Assembly (NCBI RefSeq): GCF_011044995.1
Contig: NZ_JAAKZW010000021.1
Span: 1-55,597 of the forward strand
From: Streptomyces mesophilus
Lineage (GTDB): Bacteria; Actinomycetota; Actinomycetes; Streptomycetales; Streptomycetaceae
Length of the DNA stretch: 55,597 nucleotides
Direction: 5' to 3'
Shown one piece after another: positions 36,601 through 44,963 of the stretch. Within the stretch, counting starts at the first letter, position 1; each line of letters opens with the position of its first letter. The position numbers and the translations under genes were made by a program. The notes beneath the pieces are model-generated. The model made no database searches. It was not told where the DNA came from and saw nothing but the letters and a program-made list of their open reading frames with translations.

Positions 36601-36662
36601 AACGGGACGAAGTGACACGGCTGTTCGAGCAGGCCGTGGCGACGTACGAGACGACCGACTGA
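33651..36662 (+). CDS. Ser/Thr pseudokinase receptor with a 300-residue insert (kinase 2 of 4)
   Basis: A 1003-residue membrane protein built like its neighbours but with a dead kinase domain. There is no glycine loop, the VAIK Lys is Arg42 (VLVRQV), HRD is HRN (Asn170), and DFG is missing (VMLTGLAAG). After residue about 205 the chain runs through some 300 residues of Ala, Gly, Pro and Arg, then resumes the C-lobe (WAPEQ...ATDLWALGALLFRAVQG). A basic stretch near 670-740 precedes one helix (about 765-787), and an external domain starts LPQGFVLRKD. It may regulate the active kinases beside it. The GTG at 33651 follows gggaggcgac. Confidence 0.88.
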   Translation: MDDYAGRVLADRYRLPLPPSDAYEFAETRAFDTYSGQEVLVRQVPLPEVVEAEVLDEPGPAEPQRRPAGRTSRNPRNSRTTRAPSDPAVRRAIEAAEAAARIPDHPRLDQVFDVFAEGGSLWIVSEVVAARPLAALLAERPLSPYRAAEVASDVLTALRALHAHGWVHRNITVRTVLVCDDGRVMLTGLAAGAAEEALCGYDPVPDVGGGFDGRAMGGTASGAVPAAAAPGALPPAPGGGGQSPGRGERGASPAPAAGGGPGGTAANGSDTRATSGASQQPAPRARAALPAGDVRAARAGAIAAYRAGVRSAAAARALPPGADAARGAGQGESDRGVRDGEALQGTTRQDPGTPPGRIADPYGVAGRPGTRQPEVRHLSAGRAAQGGRETGPAAQSGRETGPGTDAGGPSSGVGWHGAGRRIPGQGSGSGAEAAGGAGAAIEAGGELEAHGTGTGALADELTAADGPYGRRAAEGLPRYKDQITPPGSIPEPVAGPSADPAGPEGSEGPARWDELAGVSQSAHRNPATPLALERARQARMTVVGAVTERWAPEQAGPVHENWQLAAPVGPATDLWALGALLFRAVQGHAPYPEDSTYELVQLVCAEPPAFAEECGPLRPVVESLLRQDPTERPDFEELRGWLRSLVRSAPEPEAGEDVVPAPAYDRSRLPVVRRRGELVRKRRGERGRRGESGSPGHGRHKKGKRRRNVPEKQQRALAAEVRAPERPGRERMSPSAEKWERQQQRQMRQMSRRPQGSGSGSPRRLGRLILILVLLGLAAAVAYAMVFMPKEDTGDRGAGSDDRKDQAGSVSSAPENPGKTSPDGDDKKPDDGKKPSKTPPKETKAPPEKDNGDLPQGFVLRKDLEGFQLAVASGWDRAPANGRGQVVYAKGAFSLTVVPGRDSTADYGDDPLAYQREDERELQPFRDSTWATSGGLRQVEVGQQKRAEGQFTWDEGDKKVYVRNAAIVIDGAYHIVLVKGPESERDEVTRLFEQAVATYETTD

Positions 36663-36739
36663 ATCACAGGACGGTCTCTCAGGTTCCGCACCCGCCGTTC
36701 GCTCCCTACGCTGGCCTTTCGAAGGACAGGCGGGGGAAT

Positions 36740-38275
36740 GTGGACCAGATCGACGGCAGGGCGCAGGCACAGAGCCGGCTGCTCGTGGGCCGCTATCGGA
36801 TCGAGGGAAGTCTCGGTCACGGCGGTATGGGCAAGGTGTGGCGCGCGCATGACGAGGTGCTGCACCGGGTGGTCGCCGTCAAGGAGTTGACGGCCGCGCG
36901 GTACGCGGGGGAGAGCGAGCGGGCCGTCCTGCTCGCGCGCACCCAGAAGGAGGCGCGGGCGGCGGCGCGGATCAACCACTCGGCCGTGGTCACCGTGCAC
37001 GACGTCTTCGAGCACGACGAGCGGCCGTGGATCGTCATGGAGCTGGTCGACGGCCGTTCGCTCGCCGACGCGGTTCGCGACGACCGGCGCGTGGCACCGC
37101 GCGAGGCCGCCCGGATCGGGATGTGGGTGCTGCGGGCGCTGCGCGCCGCGCACACGGCCGGGGTCCTTCACCGGGACGTCAAGCCCGCCAATGTGCTGCT
37201 CGCCCGGGACGGCCGGGTGCTGCTCACCGACTTCGGGATCGCCGCCATCGAGGGCGACTCGACCATCACCAGGACCGGTGAACTGGTCGGCTCCATCGAC
37301 TACTTGGCGCCCGAGCGCGTACGAGGCGACGCGCCCGGACCGGCCTGCGACCTGTGGGCGCTCGGCGCGACGCTGTACGCGGCGGTCGAAGGGGAGTCGC
37401 CGTTCCGGCGCACCTCACCGCTGTCGACCATGCAGGCCGTGGTCGAGGAGGAGCCCAGGGACCCGGTGTACGCGGGCCCGCTCGGCCCGGTGATCACCGC
37501 CCTGTTGCGCAAGGACCCGCGGCAACGGCCGTCCGTCGACGAGGCCGAGCAGATGCTCGCCGAGGTGAGCGAGGGGCGTGCACCGCAGTCGGCACAGGCC
37601 TATGTGCCCACCCGCAGGGTCGCACCGGACGAACTCACCGCCGTACGGCCCGCGGACACCGCGCCCGCTCCCGTCCCCGCGCGTCGCCGTCGCCTGCGCT
37701 CCGTGCTGGCCCTGGCGGTCGCCGCCGCGCTGGTCGGTGCGGCCGCGGCCTTCGGCGTACTGAAGTATCTGGACCAGCGGGAACCCGGTGGCTCCGGTAC
37801 GGGCCAGACGGTCGGCAGCACCCCGAAGGGCTGGCAGCGGGTGCACGACAAGGCCGGCTTCAGCATCCTCGTCCCGCCCGGCTGGCAGCGGCAGACCGAG
37901 GGTTCGCAGATCGACTACACCCCGGACGACGGCGTCCATCTGCTGCGGATCGCCATCGACAAGGACCCCGACTTCGAGAACGCCTACCTCCATGTGCAGG
38001 ACATGGAGGAGCAGGGCATGGGCCGCATCCGCACATACGAGCAGATCAAGCTGCGCTCGAACTTCTTCCGCGACCGGCCGGGCGCCGTCTGGGAGTTCCG
38101 CTGGACGGAGACCAAGGGCGTGACGCGGGGCGAGCGGCGGGCCATCGACCAGCTGTATGTGGCGCAGGACGGCACCGAGTACGCGATCTACATGTCGGGT
38201 CCCGCGAAGGACTGGGCGAAGACGCGCGAGAAGTTCGACCACGTCCTGCGCAGCTGGCAGCCGAAAGCGTCCTAG
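36740..38275 (+). CDS. Ser/Thr protein kinase, membrane receptor (kinase 3 of 4)
   Basis: A 511-residue kinase with glycine loop GHGGMGKVW, Lys48, HRDVKPAN (Asp146) and DFG (Asp164); all catalytic parts are present. The activation loop is rich in Thr and Ser (GDSTITRTGELVGS), typical for autophosphorylation. One membrane helix lies at about residues 322-343, followed by a 160-residue external domain that begins TPKGWQRVHDKAGFSILVPPGW, similar in opening to the external parts of the neighbouring kinases. The GTG at 36740 follows gcgggggaat and is 77 nt after the pseudokinase stop. Confidence 0.93.
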   Translation: MDQIDGRAQAQSRLLVGRYRIEGSLGHGGMGKVWRAHDEVLHRVVAVKELTAARYAGESERAVLLARTQKEARAAARINHSAVVTVHDVFEHDERPWIVMELVDGRSLADAVRDDRRVAPREAARIGMWVLRALRAAHTAGVLHRDVKPANVLLARDGRVLLTDFGIAAIEGDSTITRTGELVGSIDYLAPERVRGDAPGPACDLWALGATLYAAVEGESPFRRTSPLSTMQAVVEEEPRDPVYAGPLGPVITALLRKDPRQRPSVDEAEQMLAEVSEGRAPQSAQAYVPTRRVAPDELTAVRPADTAPAPVPARRRRLRSVLALAVAAALVGAAAAFGVLKYLDQREPGGSGTGQTVGSTPKGWQRVHDKAGFSILVPPGWQRQTEGSQIDYTPDDGVHLLRIAIDKDPDFENAYLHVQDMEEQGMGRIRTYEQIKLRSNFFRDRPGAVWEFRWTETKGVTRGERRAIDQLYVAQDGTEYAIYMSGPAKDWAKTREKFDHVLRSWQPKAS

Positions 38276-38348
38276 CCGCCGGGGTGGTGGATTTCGCCCC
38301 TCATAGGCGGCATTGCGGGACAAGAGGTTGGTGAAAACGCTCGCATCT

Positions 38349-38366
38349 GGTCACGGGTCCGTGACC
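38349..38366. promoter_or_regulatory. 18-bp inverted repeat upstream of kinase 4
   Basis: GGTCACGG-GT-CCGTGACC, eight-base arms without mismatch, 41 bases before the ATG of the fourth kinase gene and 73 bases after the third. It looks like an operator at a promoter for kinase 4; the binding protein is unknown. Confidence 0.5.
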
Positions 38367-38407
38367 GAGGTGGCATCCGGGGCGTCGTACGCGATAGGGA
38401 TGACGGC

Positions 38408-40192
38408 ATGAGTAACGACGGGGGAGCGCCCTACGGACCCAGTGAACCGACGAGCTTCGGACTGCGTCCGCCGGAGCAGCCGCATGCGGGTGGTCCGTAT
38501 GCGGGTGGTCCCTACGGCGCTCCCGGTACGCCGCCGGGGCCCGGTGCGCCCAATCCGTACGCCCACCAGTCGGCGCCGACCCAGGCGCATCCCGGCGGGC
38601 CCCAGGTACCCGACGCACCGCAGCCGCCGTCGGCTCCGGGGGCCGCGTCCGTGCCTACCCAGGTCGTGCACGAGAGCGATCCGGGTGCGGGCCGGCTCAT
38701 CGCCGGCCGCTACCGGCTGCTCTCCAAGCTCGGCCACGGCGGCATGGGCACCGTATGGCGGGCGAAGGACGAGACCGTGGACCGCGAGGTCGCGGTCAAG
38801 GAGCCGCGCGTACCGGACCACTTGCCCGAGCGCGAGCGGGCCACCGCCTTCGAGCGGATGCGCCGCGAGGCGCGCGCCGCGGCCCGGCTCGACCACCCCG
38901 CCGTCGTCAATGTGCACGATGTGGCGGTCGAGGACGGGCAGCCGTGGATCGTCATGGAGTTCGTGCAGGGCCGCTCGATGGGCGGCGCGCTCCAGGAGGG
39001 CACCCTCGGCTCGCGCGAGGCCGCGCGCATCGGCCTCGAAGTGCTCGGCGCCCTCGATGCCGCGCACAAGGCGGGCATCCTGCACCGCGATGTGAAGCCG
39101 GACAACGTGATGCTCGGGCAGTACGACCGAGTCGTGCTCACGGACTTCGGTATCGCCCAGATCGAGGGCGAGACCAATCTGACCGATACGGGCGGCTTCG
39201 TCGGCTCGCCCGAATTCATCGCGCCCGAGCGGGTGTTGGGGCAGCGGCCGGGACCGGCCTCGGACCTCTGGTCGCTCGGCGTGGTGCTTTACGCGGCGAC
39301 CGAGGGCGTCTCGCCGTTCCGCCGCAGCAACACCCCCGCCACGCTCCAGTCCGTCCTCAACGCGACGCCCGCGGCGCCGGCTTCGGCGGCGGGCCCGCTT
39401 GCGGACGTGATCAACGGCCTGCTGCAGAAGGACCCCGGTCACCGGCCGGACGCGGTGACGGTGCGGCGTCTCCTCGAGGAGGCCGTGAAGCCGCCGGCTC
39501 CTCCGGTGGCTACGCAGGTGATGACCTCCGGGCAGGCTTCGGGGCCCACGGGTGGGGTCCGGGTCGGGAAGAAGGTGCTGATCGGGGCCGGGGCCGCGTT
39601 CGTGGCGCTGGCGGTGGCGCTGGGCCTGGTCATCGTGGATCCGTTCGCCGGGGGTGCGGCTGAGGGGTTCACCTCCAAGAAGGAGGAGGGGCTCAAGGCC
39701 ACGCTCTCCGTGCCGGCGAACTACGACGACGGGCGTCCGGAGAAGGACGACGGCATCGGCCCGCCCGAGCACTGGGTCAGTTACACGGACCCGAGCGGCT
39801 CGGTGTGGGTCGGCCTCACGCTCTACAAGGGCAAGGAGGACGACAGCGGCAACATCGCGGACTCCGCCGACGCCGAGATGTACGAGGACAACGCCGACTT
39901 CAAGGAGTCCGGCAGCAGCAACTACAACATGGCGTCGGACCCGGCACCCACGACCCAGCCGGAGACGAAGCTGGACTTCGAGGGCGGCAAGGCGGCCAAG
40001 AACACCGTCACGTACATGACCACGGACACGACCCCGCGCCCGCGTGAGATGCAGGTCTTCTACTACAAGGCCAAGAACGGCGACATGTACAAGCTGGCCG
40101 TCGACTACCCGGGCAAGAAGAGCGACTTCTACGAGCGCGGTCGCGAGGTGGCCGAGCAGGCGATCAAGGGTCTCGACATCACCAATCCTTGA
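38408..40192 (+). CDS. Ser/Thr protein kinase, membrane receptor (kinase 4 of 4)
   Basis: A 594-residue kinase with a 90-residue Pro/Gly/Ala-rich head, then the kinase domain from about residue 100: GHGGMGTVW, Lys131 (VAVKE), HRDVKPDN (Asp228) and DFG (Asp246). The membrane helix is at about 388-410 and the external domain of 180 residues contains SVPANYDDG and HWVSYTDPSGSVWVGL. It appears catalytically competent. A strong terminator directly follows the stop, so it closes the kinase block. The ATG at 38408 is preceded by gggatgacgg. Confidence 0.93.
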   Translation: MSNDGGAPYGPSEPTSFGLRPPEQPHAGGPYAGGPYGAPGTPPGPGAPNPYAHQSAPTQAHPGGPQVPDAPQPPSAPGAASVPTQVVHESDPGAGRLIAGRYRLLSKLGHGGMGTVWRAKDETVDREVAVKEPRVPDHLPERERATAFERMRREARAAARLDHPAVVNVHDVAVEDGQPWIVMEFVQGRSMGGALQEGTLGSREAARIGLEVLGALDAAHKAGILHRDVKPDNVMLGQYDRVVLTDFGIAQIEGETNLTDTGGFVGSPEFIAPERVLGQRPGPASDLWSLGVVLYAATEGVSPFRRSNTPATLQSVLNATPAAPASAAGPLADVINGLLQKDPGHRPDAVTVRRLLEEAVKPPAPPVATQVMTSGQASGPTGGVRVGKKVLIGAGAAFVALAVALGLVIVDPFAGGAAEGFTSKKEEGLKATLSVPANYDDGRPEKDDGIGPPEHWVSYTDPSGSVWVGLTLYKGKEDDSGNIADSADAEMYEDNADFKESGSSNYNMASDPAPTTQPETKLDFEGGKAAKNTVTYMTTDTTPRPREMQVFYYKAKNGDMYKLAVDYPGKKSDFYERGREVAEQAIKGLDITNP

Positions 40193-40195
40193 CCT

Positions 40196-40227
40196 TCAGG
40201 GGCTTGTCCACACCGACAAGCCCCTGA
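40196..40227. terminator. Terminator after the kinase block
   Basis: TCAGGGGCTTGTC (40196-40208) pairs perfectly with GACAAGCCCCTGA (40215-40227), with a 6-nt loop. It begins 4 bases after the kinase 4 stop. Confidence 0.88.
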
Positions 40228-40331
40228 TCAGGCCCTTTGCTGCCAGCGCCCACTGGCACGGTGTGCGGACCCCGTGAAGTCCCGTTACCGACGGGTTAAC
40301 AAACACTCGGCGGAGCCGTACGCTCACGCTC

Positions 40332-41960
40332 ATGACGGACGCCCAGGCCCCTGAGAAGACCGGCAGCGCGAAGACCGGCACCAATCCCGTAGCCCCCGCT
40401 CCGGCGGGCGCGCGCACCGCTGCCGATGTGGTCACGCCCGAGCTGGTCGCCCAGCTCACGCGCGGTGTGGTCGGCTCCGGCCGCACCGCCAATCACAGCC
40501 CGTACACCGGCGAGAAGCTGGCGGATCTGCCCGAGTCCACGCCCGAGGACGTGGCCGAGGCGTTCGAGCGCGCCCGCAAGGCGCAGGCCGTATGGGCCGC
40601 GACGCCCGTACGCCGCCGGGCCGCCGTACTGCTCCGCTTCCACGATCTGGTCCTCGAGCGGCAGGCCGAGGTGCTCGACCTGATCCAGCTGGAGACCGGC
40701 AAGGCGCGTCTGCACGCGCACGAGGAGGTGCAGGCGGTCGCGGTCGCGGCCCGGCACTACGGCCGCAAGGCCCCCTCGTATCTGCGCCCGAAGCGGCACA
40801 CGGGCGCGGTGCCGACGCTCACCAAGGTCACGGAGTTCCGCCACCCGCGCGGTGTGGTCGGTCAGGTCGCCCCGTGGAACTACCCCCTTGAGCTCTCGGT
40901 CGGCGACGCGCTCCCGGCGTTCGTCGCGGGCAACGCGGTCGTCATGAAGCCCGACACCGAGAGCTGCCTGACCGCCCTGTGGGCCCGCGATCTGCTGATC
41001 GAGGCCGGGCTGCCCGCCGAGGTCTTCCAGGTGGTGCTCGGCGTGGGGCCGGTGATCGGGCCCGAGGTCGTCAAGCACGCCGACTTCGTCTCCTTCACCG
41101 GCTCGACCCGTACCGGCCGCGAGGTCGCCGTGAGCGCGGCGGCCCGCCTGGTCGGCGTCACGCTCGAACTCGGCGGCAAGAACGCCATGCTGGTCCTCAA
41201 GGACGCCGACGTGGAGAAGGCGGCCGCGGGCGCGGTCCGCGCCTGCTTCTCCTCCGCAGGGCAACTCTGCGTCTCCATCGAGCGGTTGTACGTGCACGAG
41301 TCCCTCGCCGATGACTTCGTGCAGCGTTTCGCGGCCCGCACCAAGGCGATGCGGCTCGGCAACTCCCTCGCGTACGGCGCGGACATGGGCTCCCTGGTCA
41401 GCTCGCGCCAGCTGGAGACCGTGAGCCGGCACGTCGACGAGGCCGTCGCCAAGGGCGCGACCCTGGTGGCCGGCGGTGTCGCGCGCCCGGACATCGGCCC
41501 GTACTTCTACGAGCCGACCATCCTCGACGGAGTCGAGGCGCCGATGGCGGTATGCGGTGAGGAGACCTTCGGACCGGTCGTCTCCATCTACCGCTTCAGC
41601 GACGAGGACGAGGTCATCGACGAGGCCAACTCCACCGCGTACGGCCTCAATTCCTCGGTCTGGACGAAGGACGCGCGCCGCGGCCGCGAGGTCGCCGGGC
41701 GCCTGCGGACCGGCACGGTCAACATCAACGAGGGTTACGCGCCCGCGTACGGCAGCGTGCAGGCGCCGATGGGCGGCATGAAGGACTCGGGGCTCGGCCG
41801 GCGGCACGGCTCGGAGGGCATCCTCAAGTACACCGAGGCGCAGACCGTGGCGCATCAGCGGATCATGCCGATGGCGCCGTCGTTCGGGATGAGCGACGAG
41901 AAGTACGCGGCGTTCATGAGCCGCAGCCTGCGGGCGATGAAGGCGCTGAGGCTGCGGTGA
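40332..41960 (+). CDS. gabD2: Succinic semialdehyde dehydrogenase (NADP type)
   Basis: A 542-residue aldehyde dehydrogenase. The cofactor and catalytic regions are clear: APWNYPLELSVGDALPAFVAGNAVVMKPD, the Glu in LELGGKNAML, and the catalytic Cys313 in SAGQLCVSIER. The sequence style matches actinobacterial succinate-semialdehyde dehydrogenase GabD2, which turns succinic semialdehyde into succinate in GABA breakdown or a 2-oxoglutarate bypass. No GABA transaminase gene is adjacent, so the substrate is by family only. The stop overlaps the next GTG start (GTGA), which couples it to the GMC oxidoreductase. Confidence 0.88.
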   Translation: MTDAQAPEKTGSAKTGTNPVAPAPAGARTAADVVTPELVAQLTRGVVGSGRTANHSPYTGEKLADLPESTPEDVAEAFERARKAQAVWAATPVRRRAAVLLRFHDLVLERQAEVLDLIQLETGKARLHAHEEVQAVAVAARHYGRKAPSYLRPKRHTGAVPTLTKVTEFRHPRGVVGQVAPWNYPLELSVGDALPAFVAGNAVVMKPDTESCLTALWARDLLIEAGLPAEVFQVVLGVGPVIGPEVVKHADFVSFTGSTRTGREVAVSAAARLVGVTLELGGKNAMLVLKDADVEKAAAGAVRACFSSAGQLCVSIERLYVHESLADDFVQRFAARTKAMRLGNSLAYGADMGSLVSSRQLETVSRHVDEAVAKGATLVAGGVARPDIGPYFYEPTILDGVEAPMAVCGEETFGPVVSIYRFSDEDEVIDEANSTAYGLNSSVWTKDARRGREVAGRLRTGTVNINEGYAPAYGSVQAPMGGMKDSGLGRRHGSEGILKYTEAQTVAHQRIMPMAPSFGMSDEKYAAFMSRSLRAMKALRLR

Positions 41961-43870
41961 GCGCCGCTGAGGGGGAGGCCGCGGTGAGTGCAAAGGAGAA
42001 CGAGGCGGGGAACGAGGCCGGGAACGAGGTCGAGTACGACTACGACGTCCTGGTCATAGGCTCCGGCTTCGGCGGATCCGTGTCGGCCCTGCGGCTGACG
42101 GAGAAGGGCTACAAGGTCGGTGTCCTCGAAGCGGGCCGCCGCTTCGACCGCGACACCCTGCCGAAGAACTCCTGGGACCTGAAGAACTACCTCTGGGCCC
42201 CGGCCCTCGGTCTCTACGGCATCCAGCGCATCCATCTGCTCGGCAACGTGATGGTGCTCGCGGGCGCCGGCGTCGGCGGCGGGTCGCTCAACTACGCCAA
42301 CACCCTCTACGTACCGCCGAAGCCGTTCTTCGAGGACCCGCAGTGGGGCTCGATCACCGACTGGCAGGACGAGCTGGCGCCGTACTACGACCAGGCCAAG
42401 CGCATGCTGGGCGTGCGGCTCAACCCGACGATGACGCCCTCGGACGTCCATCTGAAGGCGACGGCCGAGGCGATGGGCGTCGGGGACTCCTTCCACATGG
42501 CGCCCGTCGGGGTGTTCTTCGGGGACGGCGAGGACGCCGACGGGTCGGCGAAAGCCTCTCCCGGTACGGAGGTCGAGGACCCGTACTTCGGCGGCGCGGG
42601 TCCCGCCCGTAAGGCCTGCACGGAGTGCGGCTCGTGTATGACGGGCTGCCGGCACGGCGCGAAGAACACCCTCAACGAGAACTATCTGTATCTCGCCGAG
42701 CAGGCCGGTGCGGTCATCCACCCGATGACCTCCGTGGTCGCGGTGACCGAGGACTCGCGGGGCGGGTACGCGGTCTCCACGCTGCCCACGGACAAGAAGC
42801 GCAAGGGCGAGGGCCGGGTGTTCCGGGCTCCGCGCGTGGTCCTGGCGGCGGGCACGTACGGCACGCAGACGCTGCTGCACCGGATGAAGGACGCGGGGCT
42901 GCTGCCGGGCCTCTCGGACCGGCTCGGGGATCTGACCCGTACCAACTCCGAGGCCCTGGTGGGCGCGCAGACCGACAACCGGCGCTACCGCAAGCGCCAC
43001 GGCGCCGACAAGGTGGACTTCACTCAGGGTGTGGCGATCACGTCCTCGATCCATCCGGACGCGGACACGCACATCGAGCCCGTTCGCTATGGCAAGGGTT
43101 CCAACGCCATGGGCGGGATGACCATCCTCCAGGTCCCGTACTCCTCGCGCCGGGTCCTGGCCTGGATGGGCAACTGCGCCCGCCACCCGGTGCAGGCGCT
43201 GCGCGGCCTGTCCAACCGGCGCTGGTCGGAGCGGACCATCATCGGCCTGGTGATGCAGTCGGTGGACAACTCGCTGACCACGTACCGCAAGCCGAAGGGT
43301 GTGGGCAAGGGACTGCTCACCGCCCGGCAGGGCCACGGCGCTCCGAACCCGCAGCAGATCGAGGCGGCGACCCGGGCGGCCTCGCTGCTCGCGGAGGAGA
43401 TCAACGGCTTCGCGGGCTCCAACATCGGTGAGCTGATGGGCACTCCGCTGACCGCCCACTTCCTGGGCGGCTGCCCGATCGGCGCGTCGTCGTCCACCGG
43501 CGTGATCGACCCGTACCACCGGCTTTACGGCCACCCGGGGATCTCGGTCGTGGACGGCTCTTCCGTCTCGGCGAACCTCGGCGTGAACCCGTCGCTGACG
43601 ATCACGGCGCAGGCGGAGCGGGCGATGTCGCTCTGGCCCAACAAGGGCGCGGAGGATCCGCGGCCCGCGCAGGGTGCGGCGTACGAGCGGCTCACCCCGG
43701 TGGAGCCGGCGTCGCCGGCGGTGCCCGCGTCGGCGTTCGGGGCGCTGAAGCTGCCGTTCCTGGGGATGCCGGCGGTGCGGGCCGGGTCCGGGTCGGGGGC
43801 CGGTTCGGCGTCCGGGGCGCCCCCCGGGGCGGCGGAGGCGTCATCGCCCGGGGTCGCGGAACCCGCGTAA
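41957..43870 (+). CDS. GMC/cholesterol-oxidase-like FAD oxidoreductase (ChoD-like)
   Basis: A 637-residue flavoprotein. FAD binds at YDVLVIGSGFGGSVSALRLTEKGY; the C-terminal GMC-type end is HFLGGCPIGASSSTGVIDPYHRLYGHPGISVVDGSS. A Cys cluster C221-x2-C224-x2-C227-x3-C231 (CTECGSCMTGC) sits inside the substrate domain and has the spacing of a [4Fe-4S] ferredoxin site. It resembles M. tuberculosis ChoD, which is encoded beside guaB3; the name cholesterol oxidase is not well supported for that group. A GTG at 41984 with a gggggagg ribosome site is an alternative start. The last 60 residues are Ala/Gly/Pro-rich. Confidence 0.88.
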   Translation: MSAAEGEAAVSAKENEAGNEAGNEVEYDYDVLVIGSGFGGSVSALRLTEKGYKVGVLEAGRRFDRDTLPKNSWDLKNYLWAPALGLYGIQRIHLLGNVMVLAGAGVGGGSLNYANTLYVPPKPFFEDPQWGSITDWQDELAPYYDQAKRMLGVRLNPTMTPSDVHLKATAEAMGVGDSFHMAPVGVFFGDGEDADGSAKASPGTEVEDPYFGGAGPARKACTECGSCMTGCRHGAKNTLNENYLYLAEQAGAVIHPMTSVVAVTEDSRGGYAVSTLPTDKKRKGEGRVFRAPRVVLAAGTYGTQTLLHRMKDAGLLPGLSDRLGDLTRTNSEALVGAQTDNRRYRKRHGADKVDFTQGVAITSSIHPDADTHIEPVRYGKGSNAMGGMTILQVPYSSRRVLAWMGNCARHPVQALRGLSNRRWSERTIIGLVMQSVDNSLTTYRKPKGVGKGLLTARQGHGAPNPQQIEAATRAASLLAEEINGFAGSNIGELMGTPLTAHFLGGCPIGASSSTGVIDPYHRLYGHPGISVVDGSSVSANLGVNPSLTITAQAERAMSLWPNKGAEDPRPAQGAAYERLTPVEPASPAVPASAFGALKLPFLGMPAVRAGSGSGAGSASGAPPGAAEASSPGVAEPA

Positions 43871-43874
43871 AGCA

Positions 43875-43912
43875 TTGAGGACCTGCGCCCCCCTCCGAGC
43901 GCAGGTCCTCAA
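43875..43912. terminator. Bidirectional terminator
   Basis: TTGAGGACCTGCGC (43875-43888) pairs perfectly with GCGCAGGTCCTCAA (43899-43912) around a 10-nt loop. It stands between the convergent ends of the oxidoreductase and the LAETG-protein genes. Confidence 0.88.
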
Positions 43913-43934
43913 CGGGTCTTGGTGCTACGAGGTG

Positions 43935-44963
43935 TTACGCCTCGGCGCCCACGGTCCGGCGACGCTTCACGGCGAAGACGACACCGGCACCGGCGACGAC
44001 GGTGATGCCGCCGATGAGGCCGATGACGGGGAGCTGCGAGTCGGAGCCGGTCTCGGCGAGGTTGCCGGTGAGGTCCTCGACCTCGTCCGCGGCGGGCTTC
44101 ACCTTGACCGGCGGCTTGCCCTCCTGCGGCTTGTTGTCGTTGTCACCGGTCGGCGGCTTGGAACCGGCCGCGAGGACCTCGAAGCTGTACCAGCTCTCGT
44201 CCGCGAAGCAGTTCTCGCCCTTCTCGTCGGTGTAGACACCGAAGGCGATGCCGACGGCGGAACCGGCGGGGGCGGTCGACTTGATGCTCAGGCGCAGCTT
44301 GAGGCTGATCTTCTCGCCGGCCTCGACCGTGATGAAGCCGCCGATCTCACCGCCCGCGGAGAGCTCGCTGGTCCACTTCTCGCCGTCGAAGTACTGGATC
44401 TGGGCGTACTTCGAGGCCAGGCTGCTGGTGAAGTCGCCGTGGGCGTCCTTCTTGTACAGCAGTACGGCACCGAGCAGGACGTCCTCGGCCTTCTTGCCCT
44501 TGCTGTTGTCCAGGTTGAGGTTGAACTGCTTCCAACCCGAACCGGCGACGATCTTGCCGGGCAGGCCCGAGATGCTCGCGTTGAACGCGGCGTCCTCGCA
44601 GCCTTCGGTCAGCGACTCGGTCGGGCTGGGCGACGGCGACGTCGTGGTGGACTCCGTGGCGCCGGGCGTGGCCGTGCCGGGGGTCTCCTCCTCCGTGGAG
44701 GTCTCGCCCGTGCCCGGGGTCTCCTCGGCGGCGGAGGTCTCACCCGTACCCGGGGTCTCCTCCTCCGTGGACGTCTCGCCCGTACCCGGCGTCTCCTCCG
44801 GCGTCGTGGCCGTCGTCTCGCCCGCGCCCGGCGTCTCCGTGGAGGCGGTCGTCTCGGACGAGCCGGGGGTTTCGGTGGCGAACGCCGACGGCGCGGCCAG
44901 CAGTGCGGCGGGGGCTATGACGGCCGTGACGGCCGCGGCGGCCAGCGAGCGGCGAAGCTTCAT
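43935..44963 (-). CDS. Sortase-anchored surface protein with LAETG signal and ETPG repeats
   Basis: A 342-residue wall protein. The signal peptide is MKLRRSLAAA..., cleaved near residue 29 (AFA). Residues 31-98 are an acidic Thr/Pro/Gly stalk with six ETPG units, four of them spaced exactly 12 residues apart (ETPGTGETSTEE type). A globular domain of about 160 residues with two Cys follows, then a Lys/Pro linker and the sorting signal LAETG (302-306), a helix and an RRR tail. LAxTG fits sortase class E of Streptomyces. The ATG at 44963 follows gaggttctttg. The function of the globular domain is unknown. Confidence 0.88.
   Translation of the reverse strand: MKLRRSLAAAAVTAVIAPAALLAAPSAFATETPGSSETTASTETPGAGETTATTPEETPGTGETSTEEETPGTGETSAAEETPGTGETSTEEETPGTATPGATESTTTSPSPSPTESLTEGCEDAAFNASISGLPGKIVAGSGWKQFNLNLDNSKGKKAEDVLLGAVLLYKKDAHGDFTSSLASKYAQIQYFDGEKWTSELSAGGEIGGFITVEAGEKISLKLRLSIKSTAPAGSAVGIAFGVYTDEKGENCFADESWYSFEVLAAGSKPPTGDNDNKPQEGKPPVKVKPAADEVEDLTGNLAETGSDSQLPVIGLIGGITVVAGAGVVFAVKRRRTVGAEA
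44670..44873 (-). repeat. Tandem 36-bp coding repeats (ETPG stalk)
   Basis: The stretch encodes six ETPG units; the last four units are spaced 36 bp apart and differ by few bases. Copy number of such stalks often varies between strains through slippage or recombination. Confidence 0.75.
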
